10,384 nucleotides of DNA from Clostridia bacterium (GCA_017631725.1 JAGBSS010000046.1:1-10384), one strand, 5' to 3'. Shown: positions 1-9,082, counted from the stretch's first letter. Numbers and translations: made by a program. Notes: generated by a model not told the origin, from the letters alone.

Positions 1-1216
<1,216 letters not shown>

Positions 1217-1227
1217 TTATACCTCCC

Positions 1228-4200
1228 TTATTCGTTCTCTTCGTCGAAATCTTCTTCTAAAAAGATATCGTCGCTTATCGTGGTGTCAATTTCAACGTCT
1301 TCATCGTCGAAAAGTTCTTTAGAGTTAAATTCAAACTCGTCGTCTAAATCAACGCTTTCGCTGTCTTCTTTCAAGAGTTCTTCAATTTCATCTGTAGAAC
1401 CTAAATCAACTTCTTCGATAAGCTCTTTTTCTCTTGGTTGTGGAATATCTTCAATTTCACTTTCAATGAGATCTTTAATAGCGAGTTCTTCGTGGTTTTC
1501 AGTAAGCACTTTCATATCAAGTGCTAAAGATTGTAATTCTTTAAGCAATACTTTAAATGCTTCTGGAATACCAGGTTCGCTAATGTTAGTTCCTTTAACG
1601 ATAGATTCGTAGGTTTTTACCCTACCAACGATATCGTCTGACTTAACGGTAAGAATTTCTTGTAAAATATGAGATGCGCCATATGCTTCAAGAGCCCAAA
1701 TTTCCATTTCACCGAAACGTTGTCCACCAAATTGCGCCTTACCACCTAAAGGTTGTTGTGTAACAAGGCTGTATGGACCGGTTGAACGTGCGTGAATCTT
1801 ATCATCTACTAAGTGGATAAGTTTAATCATATACATTTGACCAACGGTTACCCTATTTTCAAAAGGTTCGCCCGTTCTGCCATCGTATAATTGAATTTTA
1901 CCATCTACTTCGCCATCTGGGTTAATAAAGTTGTTTTCTCTTAAAAGTTCTTTAATATCGCTTTCAGATGCACCGTCAAATACAGGGGTTGCAATCTTCC
2001 AGCCAAGGTGTTTACAAACTAAACCTAAATGCACTTCTAACACTTGACCAATGTTCATACGAGAAGGAACGCCAAGTGGGTTTAACACTATTTGAAGTGG
2101 TGTGCCGTCTGCCATAAATGGCATATCAGATTCAGGAAGAATTCTTGAAATAACACCTTTGTTACCGTGTCTACCTGCCATTTTGTCGCCGACAGAAATT
2201 TTACGTTTTTGAGCAATGTAAACTCTAACCATTTTGTTTACGCCTGGAGAGAGTTCATCTTTATTAGCCCTTGTAAATATTTTAACGTCTACAACAATAC
2301 CGCCTTCGCCGTGAGGAACTCTTAAAGAAGTATCTCTAACTTCTCTTGCCTTTTCGCCAAAGATAGCACGGAGCAATCTTTCTTCTGGTGTAAGTTCAGT
2401 TTCGCCTTTAGGTGTAACTTTACCAACTAAAATGTCGCCACTATTTACTTCTGCACCGATTCTAATAATACCGTCTTCATCAAGATCTTTTAATGCATCG
2501 TCGCCAACGTTAGGAATATCTCTTGTAATTTCTTCTTGACCAAGTCTTGTATCTCTTGCTTCAATTTCGTGTTCTTCTATGTGGATGGTTGTGAACACGT
2601 CTTCTCTAACAAGTTTTTCAGATAAAAGTATAGCATCTTCGTAGTTATAACCTTCCCAGCCCATAAAGCCTACGAGAATGTTTCTACCAAGAGCAAGTTC
2701 GCCGTTTTTAGTAGAAGGACCATCGGCAATGGTTTGACCTTTAGTAATAGTTTCGCCAACGTCTACTATAGGTCTTTGGTTAATACAAGTGCCTTGGTTA
2801 CTACGTTCGAACTTTTTAAGTGTATATTCGATATCGCCACTTTCACCGGTGATAACAATTTTATCAGAAGCAACGCTCTTAACGATACCTGCTTCTTTAG
2901 AGTTAATCATAACGCCAGAGTCGTATGCTATTCTTCTTTCAATACCGGTAGCAACAATTGCGTTTTCTGGGCAAAGAAGTGGAACTGCTTGACGTTGCAT
3001 GTTAGAGCCCATGAGCGCACGGTTCGTATCGTCGTTTTCAAGGAATGGAATAAGTGCAGTTGCAACGGAGATAAGTTGTTTAGGGCTTACGTCCATATAA
3101 TCCATTTTTTCTCTAACTTCTTCAGTTATATCATCACGATGACGGCAAGAAACACGTTCGTTAGCAAAATATTTGTTATCGATAAGTGGTTCGTTTGCTT
3201 GTGCAACGATAAAGTAGTCTTCTTCATCTGCGGTAAGGTAATCAACTTGTTCAGTAACTACCGTTTCCATTGTGCCGTCTTCTGCAATTCTGTGTTCTAC
3301 CTTTCTGTAAGGAGATTCGATAAAACCAAATTCGTTTACTTTTGCAAAAGCAGCAAGTGAAGATATAAGACCTATGTTCTGTCCTTCAGGTGTTTCTATA
3401 GGACACATTCTGCCGTAGTGAGAGTGGTGAACGTCACGCACTTCAAACGTAGCACGGTCACGGTTAAGACCACCAGGACCAAGTGCAGAAAGTTTACGTT
3501 TATGTGTTAATTCTGCTATTGGGTTTGTTTGGTCCATAAATTGAGAAAGTTGTGAAGAACCAAAGAACTCTTTAATTGCAGATGAAACAGGGCGAACGTT
3601 AATTAAACCTTGAGGAGAAACTTCCTTAGGGTCTTGGGTTGCCATACGTTCTTTGATAACCCTTTCAAGTCTTGCAATACCAATACGGAATTGGTTTTGT
3701 AAAAGTTCGCCAACAGAACGAACACGACGATTACCCAAGTGGTCGATATTGTCAACTGTACCAATACCTGCAACAAGGTCAAGGTTTACAGATACGGTTG
3801 CAATAATATCGTCTACCGTAATGTGTTTGTGGTTAAGTTTATCTAAAAGTGGGCGAATAGTTTTTCTTTCTTCTGCAGAAAGTTTAACGTCTTCTTCCCT
3901 CTTCATAATCTTGTCGAACTCTACGCAAGCGGTGATAAAGTAAGAACGAACAATTTTAGATTTTTCTCTGTTCTTCTTATCTTCTGGCTTGTCGTCTGGA
4001 CTTGCTTCTTTTTCGCTAATATAGAAAATTTCGTTAATTTCGTTCTTTAAAATTTCCGTAGCTTCTTCTATGCCGTTTTCATTAGCAACATCAGCAACTT
4101 TTTTGTAGAATTCTAAAGTAGGATTGTAAACGTATTTAAGTAAACCGAAAATTGATGGGTCTTTACCGGTCACTTCTTTAAAGTTTACAACGTTGTTTGC

Positions 4201-5217
4201 AATAATTTTATGTCTTTCGCCATTAACGTCTGCATAGAATTCATTTATGCCTGCGTTTTGAATAACGTCTGCTAAACGGCGGTCAATAACTTGTCCCTTT
4301 TGTGCAATAACTTCGCCATCTGGAGAAATAACGTCTTCATAAGCCTTAAGGCCAATTATTCTAGCACCCATGCGTAAACGTTTGTTGAACTTATATCTAC
4401 CAACGCGTGCTAAATCATAACGTCTTTGGTCAAAGAATAAGTTTTTAAGGTGTTGGCGAACTGCTTCATCAGTTGGAATTTCACCAGGACGAAGACGACG
4501 ATAAAGTTCTACTAAACCTTCACTTTCAGATTTAGCAGAGTCTTTTTCCATAGTAGCAGCAATCATAGCATTAGAACCAAAAAGTTCTGTAAGTGCTTCG
4601 TTTGTTCCAAAGCCCAATGCCCTTAAAAGAACAGTTGCTGTAAGTTTTCTTGTTCTATCAACGTGAACGCTAATAACGCCTTGAGCATCTTGTTCAAACT
4701 CAAGCCATGCGCCCCTTGATGGAATAACAGTGGTATCAAAAAGTTTTTTACCAGACTTGTCCATTTCTTCGCCGTTGTATACGCCAGGAGAACGAACGAG
4801 TTGGGAAACGATAACCCTTTCTGCACCATTTATGATAAACGAACCGTTGTCTGTCATAAGTGGCATATCGCCCATAAACACGTCTTGGTCAATAACTTCG
4901 TCTGTAACTTTATTAACTAAACGAACTTTAACCCTAAGTGGACGTGCGTAAGTTGCGTCTCTGTCACGGCATTCTTTTTCGCAATACTTTGGAGCGCCAT
5001 CTAAATTGTGGTCTAAAAAGTAAAGTTCAAAGTGGTCGGAATAGTCGGTTATTGGAGAAAAGTCTTCCAAAACCTCGCTTATGCCTTCTCTAATAAAGGC
5101 ATCATAGGAGTCTTTTTGAATTTTGACAAGGTAAGGTAATTCAATAGCTTCATTAATTTTGCTAAACGTCTTTCTCTTAATCTTGCCACATTCGATTTCA
5201 GGTAGAATTCGTGTCAT
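1228..5217 (-). CDS. rpoB: DNA-directed RNA polymerase subunit beta
   Basis: This is the second-largest RNA polymerase subunit, 1329 residues, complete from ATG at 5217 (AAGGAG 9 nt upstream) to TAA. The lobe and protrusion, the rifamycin-pocket block ([14 protein letters not shown], about residues 556-569), the [12 protein letters not shown] block and the catalytic-centre [12 protein letters not shown] with Lys1012 and Lys1020 are all in order. The C-terminal clamp motif [20 protein letters not shown] is also present. It is longer than a usual Clostridia RpoB for two reasons. A charged insertion region lies around residues 365-460, and an acidic tail covers residues 1244-1329. At the residue equivalent to E. 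coli Arg529 it has Lys575, and at Pro567 it has Gln613. His572, Ser577, Asp562 and Gln559, the other classic rifampicin-resistance positions, are unchanged. rpoC follows at once, and the upstream neighbour is divergent rqcP, not rplL. Confidence 0.98.
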   Translation of the reverse strand: MTRILPEIECGKIKRKTFSKINEAIELPYLVKIQKDSYDAFIREGISEVLEDFSPITDYSDHFELYFLDHNLDGAPKYCEKECRDRDATYARPLRVKVRLVNKVTDEVIDQDVFMGDMPLMTDNGSFIINGAERVIVSQLVRSPGVYNGEEMDKSGKKLFDTTVIPSRGAWLEFEQDAQGVISVHVDRTRKLTATVLLRALGFGTNEALTELFGSNAMIAATMEKDSAKSESEGLVELYRRLRPGEIPTDEAVRQHLKNLFFDQRRYDLARVGRYKFNKRLRMGARIIGLKAYEDVISPDGEVIAQKGQVIDRRLADVIQNAGINEFYADVNGERHKIIANNVVNFKEVTGKDPSIFGLLKYVYNPTLEFYKKVADVANENGIEEATEILKNEINEIFYISEKEASPDDKPEDKKNREKSKIVRSYFITACVEFDKIMKREEDVKLSAEERKTIRPLLDKLNHKHITVDDIIATVSVNLDLVAGIGTVDNIDHLGNRRVRSVGELLQNQFRIGIARLERVIKERMATQDPKEVSPQGLINVRPVSSAIKEFFGSSQLSQFMDQTNPIAELTHKRKLSALGPGGLNRDRATFEVRDVHHSHYGRMCPIETPEGQNIGLISSLAAFAKVNEFGFIESPYRKVEHRIAEDGTMETVVTEQVDYLTADEEDYFIVAQANEPLIDNKYFANERVSCRHRDDITEEVREKMDYMDVSPKQLISVATALIPFLENDDTNRALMGSNMQRQAVPLLCPENAIVATGIERRIAYDSGVMINSKEAGIVKSVASDKIVITGESGDIEYTLKKFERSNQGTCINQRPIVDVGETITKGQTIADGPSTKNGELALGRNILVGFMGWEGYNYEDAILLSEKLVREDVFTTIHIEEHEIEARDTRLGQEEITRDIPNVGDDALKDLDEDGIIRIGAEVNSGDILVGKVTPKGETELTPEERLLRAIFGEKAREVRDTSLRVPHGEGGIVVDVKIFTRANKDELSPGVNKMVRVYIAQKRKISVGDKMAGRHGNKGVISRILPESDMPFMADGTPLQIVLNPLGVPSRMNIGQVLEVHLGLVCKHLGWKIATPVFDGASESDIKELLRENNFINPDGEVDGKIQLYDGRTGEPFENRVTVGQMYMIKLIHLVDDKIHARSTGPYSLVTQQPLGGKAQFGGQRFGEMEIWALEAYGASHILQEILTVKSDDIVGRVKTYESIVKGTNISEPGIPEAFKVLLKELQSLALDMKVLTENHEELAIKDLIESEIEDIPQPREKELIEEVDLGSTDEIEELLKEDSESVDLDDEFEFNSKELFDDEDVEIDTTISDDIFLEEDFDEENE

Positions 5218-5303
5218 TAAAACACACTCCTTAAAAAAATTTTTTTGCGAATTGAAATTTTTGCCATAATTTGCTTTTTAGCCCAAAATTTCCCTTCGTG
5301 CAT
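5217..5303 (-). CDS. Possible 28-codon leader ORF overlapping the rpoB start (TAATG)
   Basis: An ORF starting ATGCACGAAGGG at 5303 runs 28 codons, and its TAA shares one base with the rpoB ATG (TAATG at 5219-5215). The predicted peptide (beginning [10 protein letters not shown], ending FLRSVF) is rich in Lys and Arg and has no domain I recognise. It has no good ribosome site of its own, but its ATG overlaps the stop of another short ORF upstream in the same TAATG manner. It lies entirely within the predicted rpoB leader. Translation would run over the rpoB ribosome site, so it could couple rpoB initiation to upstream translation. This may be chance in AT-rich DNA. Confidence 0.25.
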   Translation of the reverse strand: MHEGKFWAKKQIMAKISIRKKIFLRSVF

Positions 5304-5359
5304 TAAAATAGGCTTTTTATTTGGCGAAAATTAACGATTTTAAGGGTCAAAACGTGCAT
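5303..5359 (-). CDS. Possible 18-codon upstream leader ORF before rpoB
   Basis: The ORF runs from ATG at 5359 (ATGCACGTTTTG) to TAA at 5305-5303 and encodes an 18-residue peptide beginning MHVLTLKIVN. Its stop overlaps the start of the next leader ORF as TAATG, and both ORFs open with ATGCACG. No Shine-Dalgarno sequence is evident, and the frame is open further upstream to 5401. It is supported only by its position in the predicted rpoB leader and by the repeated stop-start overlap. Confidence 0.2.
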   Translation of the reverse strand: MHVLTLKIVNFRQIKSLF

Positions 5360-5426
5360 TTTTGCAAGGTAAAAACCCAAAAAAGGCGATAAAAATCGAT
5401 ATTAACCTATCATAATACATTTTAAT

Positions 5427-5455
5427 ATACTACCTTAAAAAGCAAGCGTTGTCAA
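5427..5455 (-). promoter_or_regulatory. Predicted sigma-A promoter of rpoBC
   Basis: On the minus strand a perfect TTGACA (5455-5450) is followed after 17 nt by TAGTAT (5432-5427); TATATT three bases later is an alternative -10. The DNA upstream of the -35 (5456-5500) carries A- and T-tracts resembling an UP element, as expected for a strongly expressed gene. Transcription would begin near 5420, giving a leader of about 200 nt before the rpoB ATG. I see no intrinsic terminator inside that leader. Confidence 0.65.
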
Positions 5456-5540
5456 GCATTTACAAAAAATTTTTTAAAAATGTATAAATTTTACCCTTTT
5501 TGGCATTGATATTTATAAAAAATATTTACAAAATTACTTT

Positions 5541-5546
5541 TATAAT
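5541..5546 (+). promoter_or_regulatory. Predicted -10 element for rqcP-ispDF
   Basis: A perfect TATAAT lies 17 nt before the rqcP ATG. No good -35 is found 16-18 nt upstream; TTGATA at 5506-5511 is too far for this -10, but would suit the poorer CAAAAT at 5529-5534. If TATAAT is used, transcription begins about 10 nt before the ATG, leaving almost no leader. Confidence 0.4.
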
Positions 5547-5563
5547 GTAAAATAGATTGTAAT

Positions 5564-5809
5564 ATGAGAATAGATAAATTTTTAAAGGTTTCCCGCTTGA
5601 CAAAAAGGCGTACTTTAGCAAAAGAAGCGGCCGATGCGGGTAAAATAAAAGCAAACGGAAGAACGGTAAAGGCGGGTTATTCCCTTTCCGTTGGAGACGT
5701 TATTGAAATAACGTTTAATAGTGGAATTTTAAAGTTTAAAGTTTTATCTTTAAAGGAAACGGTAAAAAAAGAAGAGGCATCGTCTCTTTACGAAATTATA
5801 GAGGGTTAA
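5564..5809 (+). CDS. rqcP: RqcP, S4-domain ribosome-associated quality control protein (YabO/Hsp15 family)
   Basis: The protein has 81 residues, the usual length of the family. The S4 RNA-binding fold starts at residue 1 (MRIDKFLKVSRLTKRRTLAK), nearly matching Bacillus subtilis RqcP (YabO), with the basic KRR cluster at residues 14-16. The C-terminal KETVKKEEASSLYEI also matches. In B. subtilis, RqcP binds stalled 50S subunits carrying peptidyl-tRNA and works with RqcH during poly-alanine tailing of incomplete chains. The ATG at 5564 is chosen because the family N-terminus begins exactly there. No Shine-Dalgarno sequence precedes it, in contrast to the other genes in the window. The stop lies 1 nt before the ispDF ATG, so the two genes are probably co-transcribed and translationally coupled. 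Confidence 0.9.
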   Translation: MRIDKFLKVSRLTKRRTLAKEAADAGKIKANGRTVKAGYSLSVGDVIEITFNSGILKFKVLSLKETVKKEEASSLYEIIEG

Positions 5810-5810
5810 A

Positions 5811-6932
5811 ATGAAAACAACATTAATTTTAGCGTGCGCCGGCATTGGCGAACGTTCTGGTTTAGACAAAAGCAAACTATTATATAAAATAGATGGCAAA
5901 ACGGTTATAGAACGCACCTTTAACGCTTTTTTCTCTACAGGGCTTATAGACCAATATATTTTGGCAATTAACCCAAACGATGAAAAGGAAATTCGCTCAA
6001 TTAAATGTATAAGCAAAAATGCAACCTTGGTTTATGGCGGAAAAACGAGAACAGATTCTGTTAAAAACGCATTAGAAAAAGCCGAAGGGGAAATTGTGCT
6101 AATTCACGATGGCGCTCGACCTTTTGTTTCTAAAAAAATGATAGACGATTGTATTGCCCTTACCGAAAAATGCGGTTGTGCAATTCCCGTTATAAATTGT
6201 AGGGACACTTTGGTTTCCATCTCTACTAAAAAAATTAAAAATTATATAGGCAAGCAAGGTTTAGCACAAGTTCAAACTCCACAAGGCTTTAAAACGGAAT
6301 ATATTAAAACCGCATACGAAGTAGCAGGCAAAAAAGTTTTTAACGATGATGGAGAAGTTTATAAAGAAGCATTAGGCAATTTATGCTATTACGAAGGCGA
6401 CCCTGAAAACTTTAAACTCACCTATGAAGATGATTTTAAAAAGGCAGATAAATCTGCCGTGCGTTTTGGCACAGGGTTCGATTGCCATAAACTAACCGCT
6501 AAAAGAAAACTTGTTTTAGGTGGCGTTCACGTTCCGCACGACAAGGGGCTTTTAGGTCATAGCGATGCAGACGTTGTATTGCACGCAATTATGGATGCAA
6601 TTTTATCAAGTTTAGGCTTAAAAGATATTGGGTATTATTTCCCTGATACCGACAAACAATATAAAAATGCAGACAGCACCCTTTTACTTTTAGAGGTTTT
6701 AAAAATTATATCTAAAAAAGGATATAAAGTTTCTAACGTAACTGCATGCATAATGGCAGAAAAGCCAAAACTTGCACCTTATATAGATGAAATTACAAAA
6801 AACATCGCATCTTTATTGAAAATTAAAGAATATGACGTTGGAATTACCGCCACCACGTTAGAAGGGCTTGGATTTGTTGGAAAAGAGCAAGGAATTTGCG
6901 TTCATGCAACAGCCGTTTGCATAAAAAAATAA
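5811..6932 (+). CDS. ispDF: Bifunctional IspD/IspF: MEP cytidylyltransferase and MEcPP synthase
   Basis: This 373-residue fusion carries two non-consecutive enzymes of the MEP isoprenoid pathway. Residues 1-214 are IspD, which joins CTP and 2-C-methylerythritol 4-phosphate. Visible elements are the nucleotide loop CAGIGERSG with Arg15 and Lys22, IHDGARPFV at 98-106, QTPQGF at 155-160 and NFKLT at 200-204. Residues 217-373 are IspF, which cyclises the later CDP intermediate to MEcPP. It shows metal ligands in GTGFDCHKL (Asp224, His226) and GHSDADVVLHA (His250), FPDTD at 277-281, and the C-terminal TTLEGLGFVGKEQG. IspD and IspF fusions are known in several bacterial groups. IspE, which acts between them, is not in the window. 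The ATG follows GAGGG at the end of rqcP, and an intrinsic terminator follows the TAA. Confidence 0.95.
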   Translation: MKTTLILACAGIGERSGLDKSKLLYKIDGKTVIERTFNAFFSTGLIDQYILAINPNDEKEIRSIKCISKNATLVYGGKTRTDSVKNALEKAEGEIVLIHDGARPFVSKKMIDDCIALTEKCGCAIPVINCRDTLVSISTKKIKNYIGKQGLAQVQTPQGFKTEYIKTAYEVAGKKVFNDDGEVYKEALGNLCYYEGDPENFKLTYEDDFKKADKSAVRFGTGFDCHKLTAKRKLVLGGVHVPHDKGLLGHSDADVVLHAIMDAILSSLGLKDIGYYFPDTDKQYKNADSTLLLLEVLKIISKKGYKVSNVTACIMAEKPKLAPYIDEITKNIASLLKIKEYDVGITATTLEGLGFVGKEQGICVHATAVCIKK

Positions 6933-6944
6933 ATCAAGATAAAG

Positions 6945-6971
6945 AAAACGCCGAAAATTCGGCGTTTTTTT
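6945..6971 (+). terminator. Intrinsic terminator after ispDF
   Basis: AAAACGCCG and CGGCGTTTT form a 9-bp stem closing a 6-nt loop (AAAATT), followed by further T residues (7 in the tract). It begins 13 nt after the ispDF stop and marks the end of the rqcP-ispDF unit. Confidence 0.9.
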
Positions 6972-7120
6972 AATCTTATAATTCTAATAAATACTCTATA
7001 AAAACGTTTAAATTTTAGCAAGGTGTAATTGCTTTTTATTTTAATCTTTTGCTTAACCATTATACCAAATATTTCCATATCATAATATTTAGTAAATTAT
7101 AATTTTGCTTATAAATGCGT

Positions 7121-7144
7121 AAAGCCACTTAAAAAAGTGGCTTT
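7121..7144 (-). terminator. Hairpin downstream of rpmF, probable terminator between convergent genes
   Basis: AAAGCCACTT, a 4-nt loop and AAGTGGCTTT form a perfect 10-bp stem 18 nt after the rpmF stop. On the minus strand the stem is followed by ACGC, so the T-tract is only the three bases that end the stem. On the plus strand a T-rich but broken tract follows. It may serve both directions; termination strength is uncertain. Confidence 0.6.
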
Positions 7145-7162
7145 AAATTTAGTTTTTGTTAA

Positions 7163-7357
7163 CTAGTTTTTCTTTTCTTTTTTTGCCATGTCTACAATTT
7201 GCTTACCATCGTAGTAGCCGCATTTTGGGCATACTTTATGAGAAGCCTTAAGTTCGTGACATTGTGGACATTCAGAAAGATTAGGAGTTTCTAACTTCCA
7301 TTGAGCGAATCTGGTATTTGTTCTTTGTTTAGAGGTTTTACTTTTTTGAACTGCCAT
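7163..7357 (-). CDS. rpmF: 50S ribosomal protein L32
   Basis: This is a 64-residue zinc-ribbon form of L32, a small late-assembling protein of the large subunit. The basic N-terminal arm MAVQKSKTSKQRTNTR is followed by two CxxC pairs (Cys30, Cys33, Cys43, Cys46) that bind zinc. The ATG at 7357 has GGGAAGG upstream and lies 18 nt after the DUF177 stop, the common DUF177-rpmF operon order. The stop is TAG, followed by the hairpin at 7121-7144; reading through it would run into that hairpin, so here TAG behaves as a genuine stop. plsX, which often follows rpmF in Bacillota, is absent; the downstream neighbour is convergent ispDF. Confidence 0.95.
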   Translation of the reverse strand: MAVQKSKTSKQRTNTRFAQWKLETPNLSECPQCHELKASHKVCPKCGYYDGKQIVDMAKKEKKN

Positions 7358-7375
7358 TTTAATTTACCTTCCCTT

Positions 7376-7810
7376 TTATTTACATTTGCACTTTTCGGTG
7401 TTTAAATTTGCGCCACAATTAAAGCATAGGCCTTTACAATTTTCGCTACATAAGAACGAAACGGGCAAATCTGTTAAAACCGAATCTTCGACTATTTTTG
7501 TTAAATCTACCGTGTCGTTTACAACGGGATAAGAATTTTCATCTTCTCCTGCCGTTTCTTTTAACTCTACGGTATATTGCCTTGAAACGTTAGTAAGACA
7601 TCTACAACACTCGCCTTCAAGCGTGTAATTTACTTCGCCTTCTATATAAACGCTGTGCTTATCTGTTAAAAAACAAGTGCCGTTTATTTTTATTGGCATC
7701 GCCACCGAAACAGACGGAATATTTGAAATTTCTATCTCTGGATAGTATTCAAAGTAAAAATCTTGTTCATTTTTACCCGTTGCACGGATTTTTCTAATGT
7801 CTATAACCAT
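7376..7810 (-). CDS. DUF177/YceD-family metal-binding protein
   Basis: This 144-residue protein is of the family encoded next to rpmF in many bacteria (B. subtilis YlbN, E. coli YceD). The N-terminal half is beta-rich. The central ECCRC (Cys68, Cys69, Cys71) and the C-terminal cluster CSENCKGLCFNCGANL with Cys141 and Cys143 form the family's cysteine pattern, presumably zinc-binding. YceD and its plant relative have been linked to 23S rRNA maturation; the role here is inferred from family and neighbour. I place the start at the ATG at 7810, preceded by GAGAG, rather than at the in-frame TTG at 7822, which overlaps that site and lies about 6 nt from the predicted transcription start. rpmF follows in the same unit. 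Confidence 0.88.
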   Translation of the reverse strand: MVIDIRKIRATGKNEQDFYFEYYPEIEISNIPSVSVAMPIKINGTCFLTDKHSVYIEGEVNYTLEGECCRCLTNVSRQYTVELKETAGEDENSYPVVNDTVDLTKIVEDSVLTDLPVSFLCSENCKGLCFNCGANLNTEKCKCK

Positions 7811-7834
7811 AATTTCTCTCAAAAATGCTTAACA

Positions 7835-7863
7835 AGTATATACTATTTATTTTTAATTGTCAA
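7835..7863 (-). promoter_or_regulatory. Predicted sigma-A promoter of DUF177-rpmF
   Basis: On the minus strand a perfect TTGACA (7863-7858) and TATACT (7840-7835) are separated by 17 nt, the best consensus promoter in the window. Transcription would begin near 7828, about 18 nt before the ATG. No intrinsic terminator is visible between ackA and this promoter, so readthrough from pta-ackA may add to expression. Confidence 0.8.
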
Positions 7864-7891
7864 CTTTTTTGAGAAACTTTTATTTTTTAGA

Positions 7892-9082
7892 TTAAAAGCA
7901 AAGTGCTTTGGTTTCCCTTGCAATAGAAAGCTCTTCGTTGGTTGGAACTACTAAAATTTTAACTTTGCTATCTTTAGTGTTAAGTTCGCCAACACCCTTG
8001 TCGTAGTTTGCGTTTTTGTCTGCATCTAAACAAGCACCGCAGAATTCCATACCTTCCATAACTAAACCACGAACAAGTGGAGAGTGTTCACCAATACCAC
8101 CGGTAAATACAACTGCATCTACACCGCCTAAAACTGCGATATAACTACCAACGTATTTTTTAACCCTGTATGCAACCATTTCAATTGCAAGTTTAGCCCT
8201 TTCGTTTCCGCCTTCTGCTGCTGCAGTTAAATCTCTCATATCACTTGAAAGACCACTTACACCAAGCATACCGCTCTTTTTGTTAAGATAAGAAACAACT
8301 TCTTCTGGCTTTAAGTTAGCCTTAACCCTTAAGTAATCTACTGCTGCTGGGTCAATATCGCCAGACCTTGTACCCATTACCAAACCTTCTAACGGAGTAA
8401 AGCCCATAGAAGTGTCTTGGCATTTACCTGCTTTAACAGCAGAGATAGAAGAACCGTTGCCAAGGTGACATATAACCATTTTAGCATTTTTGTTGTCTAA
8501 AATTTTTGCAGTTTCTTCACTTACGAACTTGTGAGAAGTTCCGTGGAAACCGTATTTTCTAATTTTATGATTTTCATACATTTCGTATGGAATACCATAC
8601 ATATATGCTTTAGCAGGCATTGTAGAGTGGAAAGTAGTGTCGAAAACTGCTACCATTGGTTTACCGGGCATAACTTCCATACAACTTTTAATGCAAGCAA
8701 TGTTGCCAGGCATATGAAGTGGGCCAAGTTCTGCGTTCTTTTCACAAATTTTAATAACTTCTTCATCAATTACAACAGAACCTTTGAAATCTTCTGCAGA
8801 GTGAAGAACCCTGTGTCCTACTGCGCCAATTTCATCTACAGATTTAATAGCACCTTTTTCTGGGTCCATCATAGCCTTTAAAACAAGTTCCATTGCTTCT
8901 TTATGAGAAGGCATATCCATACTTATAACAGTTTCCTTGCCATCAAAGGTTTTTTGAGTTAAAAGACCACCGGTAAAGGTAATACGTTCGCAAAGACCTT
9001 TTAAAACAACGCTTTCGTCGTTCATATTGATAAGTTGATATTTAAGTGAAGAACTACCTGCATTTATAACTAAAATATTCAT
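7892..9082 (-). CDS. ackA: Acetate kinase
   Basis: This cytoplasmic enzyme of 396 residues converts acetyl phosphate and ADP to acetate and ATP, the energy-yielding step of acetate fermentation. The ASKHA-fold active-site residues are present: Asn7 and SSSLK in VINAGSSSLK, Arg91, Asp148 in VFDTTFH, His180 in YGFHGTSH, GNGSS at 208-212, Arg239 in GTRSGDIDPA, GGIGEHS at 328-334, and Glu383/Glu384 in PTNEELSIARET. Two motifs depart from the usual form. The family HGG after Arg91-Val-x is HSA (94-96), and PLHNPAN is PLHMPGN (121-127). The ATG at 9082 follows AGGAG with 6-nt spacing, 16 nt after the pta stop, so pta and ackA form one operon. Confidence 0.97.
   Translation of the reverse strand: MNILVINAGSSSLKYQLINMNDESVVLKGLCERITFTGGLLTQKTFDGKETVISMDMPSHKEAMELVLKAMMDPEKGAIKSVDEIGAVGHRVLHSAEDFKGSVVIDEEVIKICEKNAELGPLHMPGNIACIKSCMEVMPGKPMVAVFDTTFHSTMPAKAYMYGIPYEMYENHKIRKYGFHGTSHKFVSEETAKILDNKNAKMVICHLGNGSSISAVKAGKCQDTSMGFTPLEGLVMGTRSGDIDPAAVDYLRVKANLKPEEVVSYLNKKSGMLGVSGLSSDMRDLTAAAEGGNERAKLAIEMVAYRVKKYVGSYIAVLGGVDAVVFTGGIGEHSPLVRGLVMEGMEFCGACLDADKNANYDKGVGELNTKDSKVKILVVPTNEELSIARETKALCF

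Noticed and set aside
2734..3360. Plus-strand ORF of 208 codons inside rpoB
   Set aside because: It lies opposite highly conserved RpoB sequence and its product resembles nothing; it is a frame shadow.
7017..7037. Possible second terminator after ispDF (AGCAA, 7-nt loop, TTGCT, T-tract)
   Set aside because: The stem is only 5 bp with two GC pairs, and a strong terminator already lies at 6945-6971.
6972..7120. AT-rich gap between ispDF terminator and the rpmF hairpin, searched for a small gene or RNA
   Set aside because: No ORF with a ribosome site, no tRNA-like fold and no repeat is visible.
7811..7822. TTG start for the DUF177 protein, adding four residues
   Set aside because: The ATG at 7810 has GAGAG in front of it, fits the family N-terminus, and the TTG would overlap that site and sit about 6 nt from the predicted transcription start.
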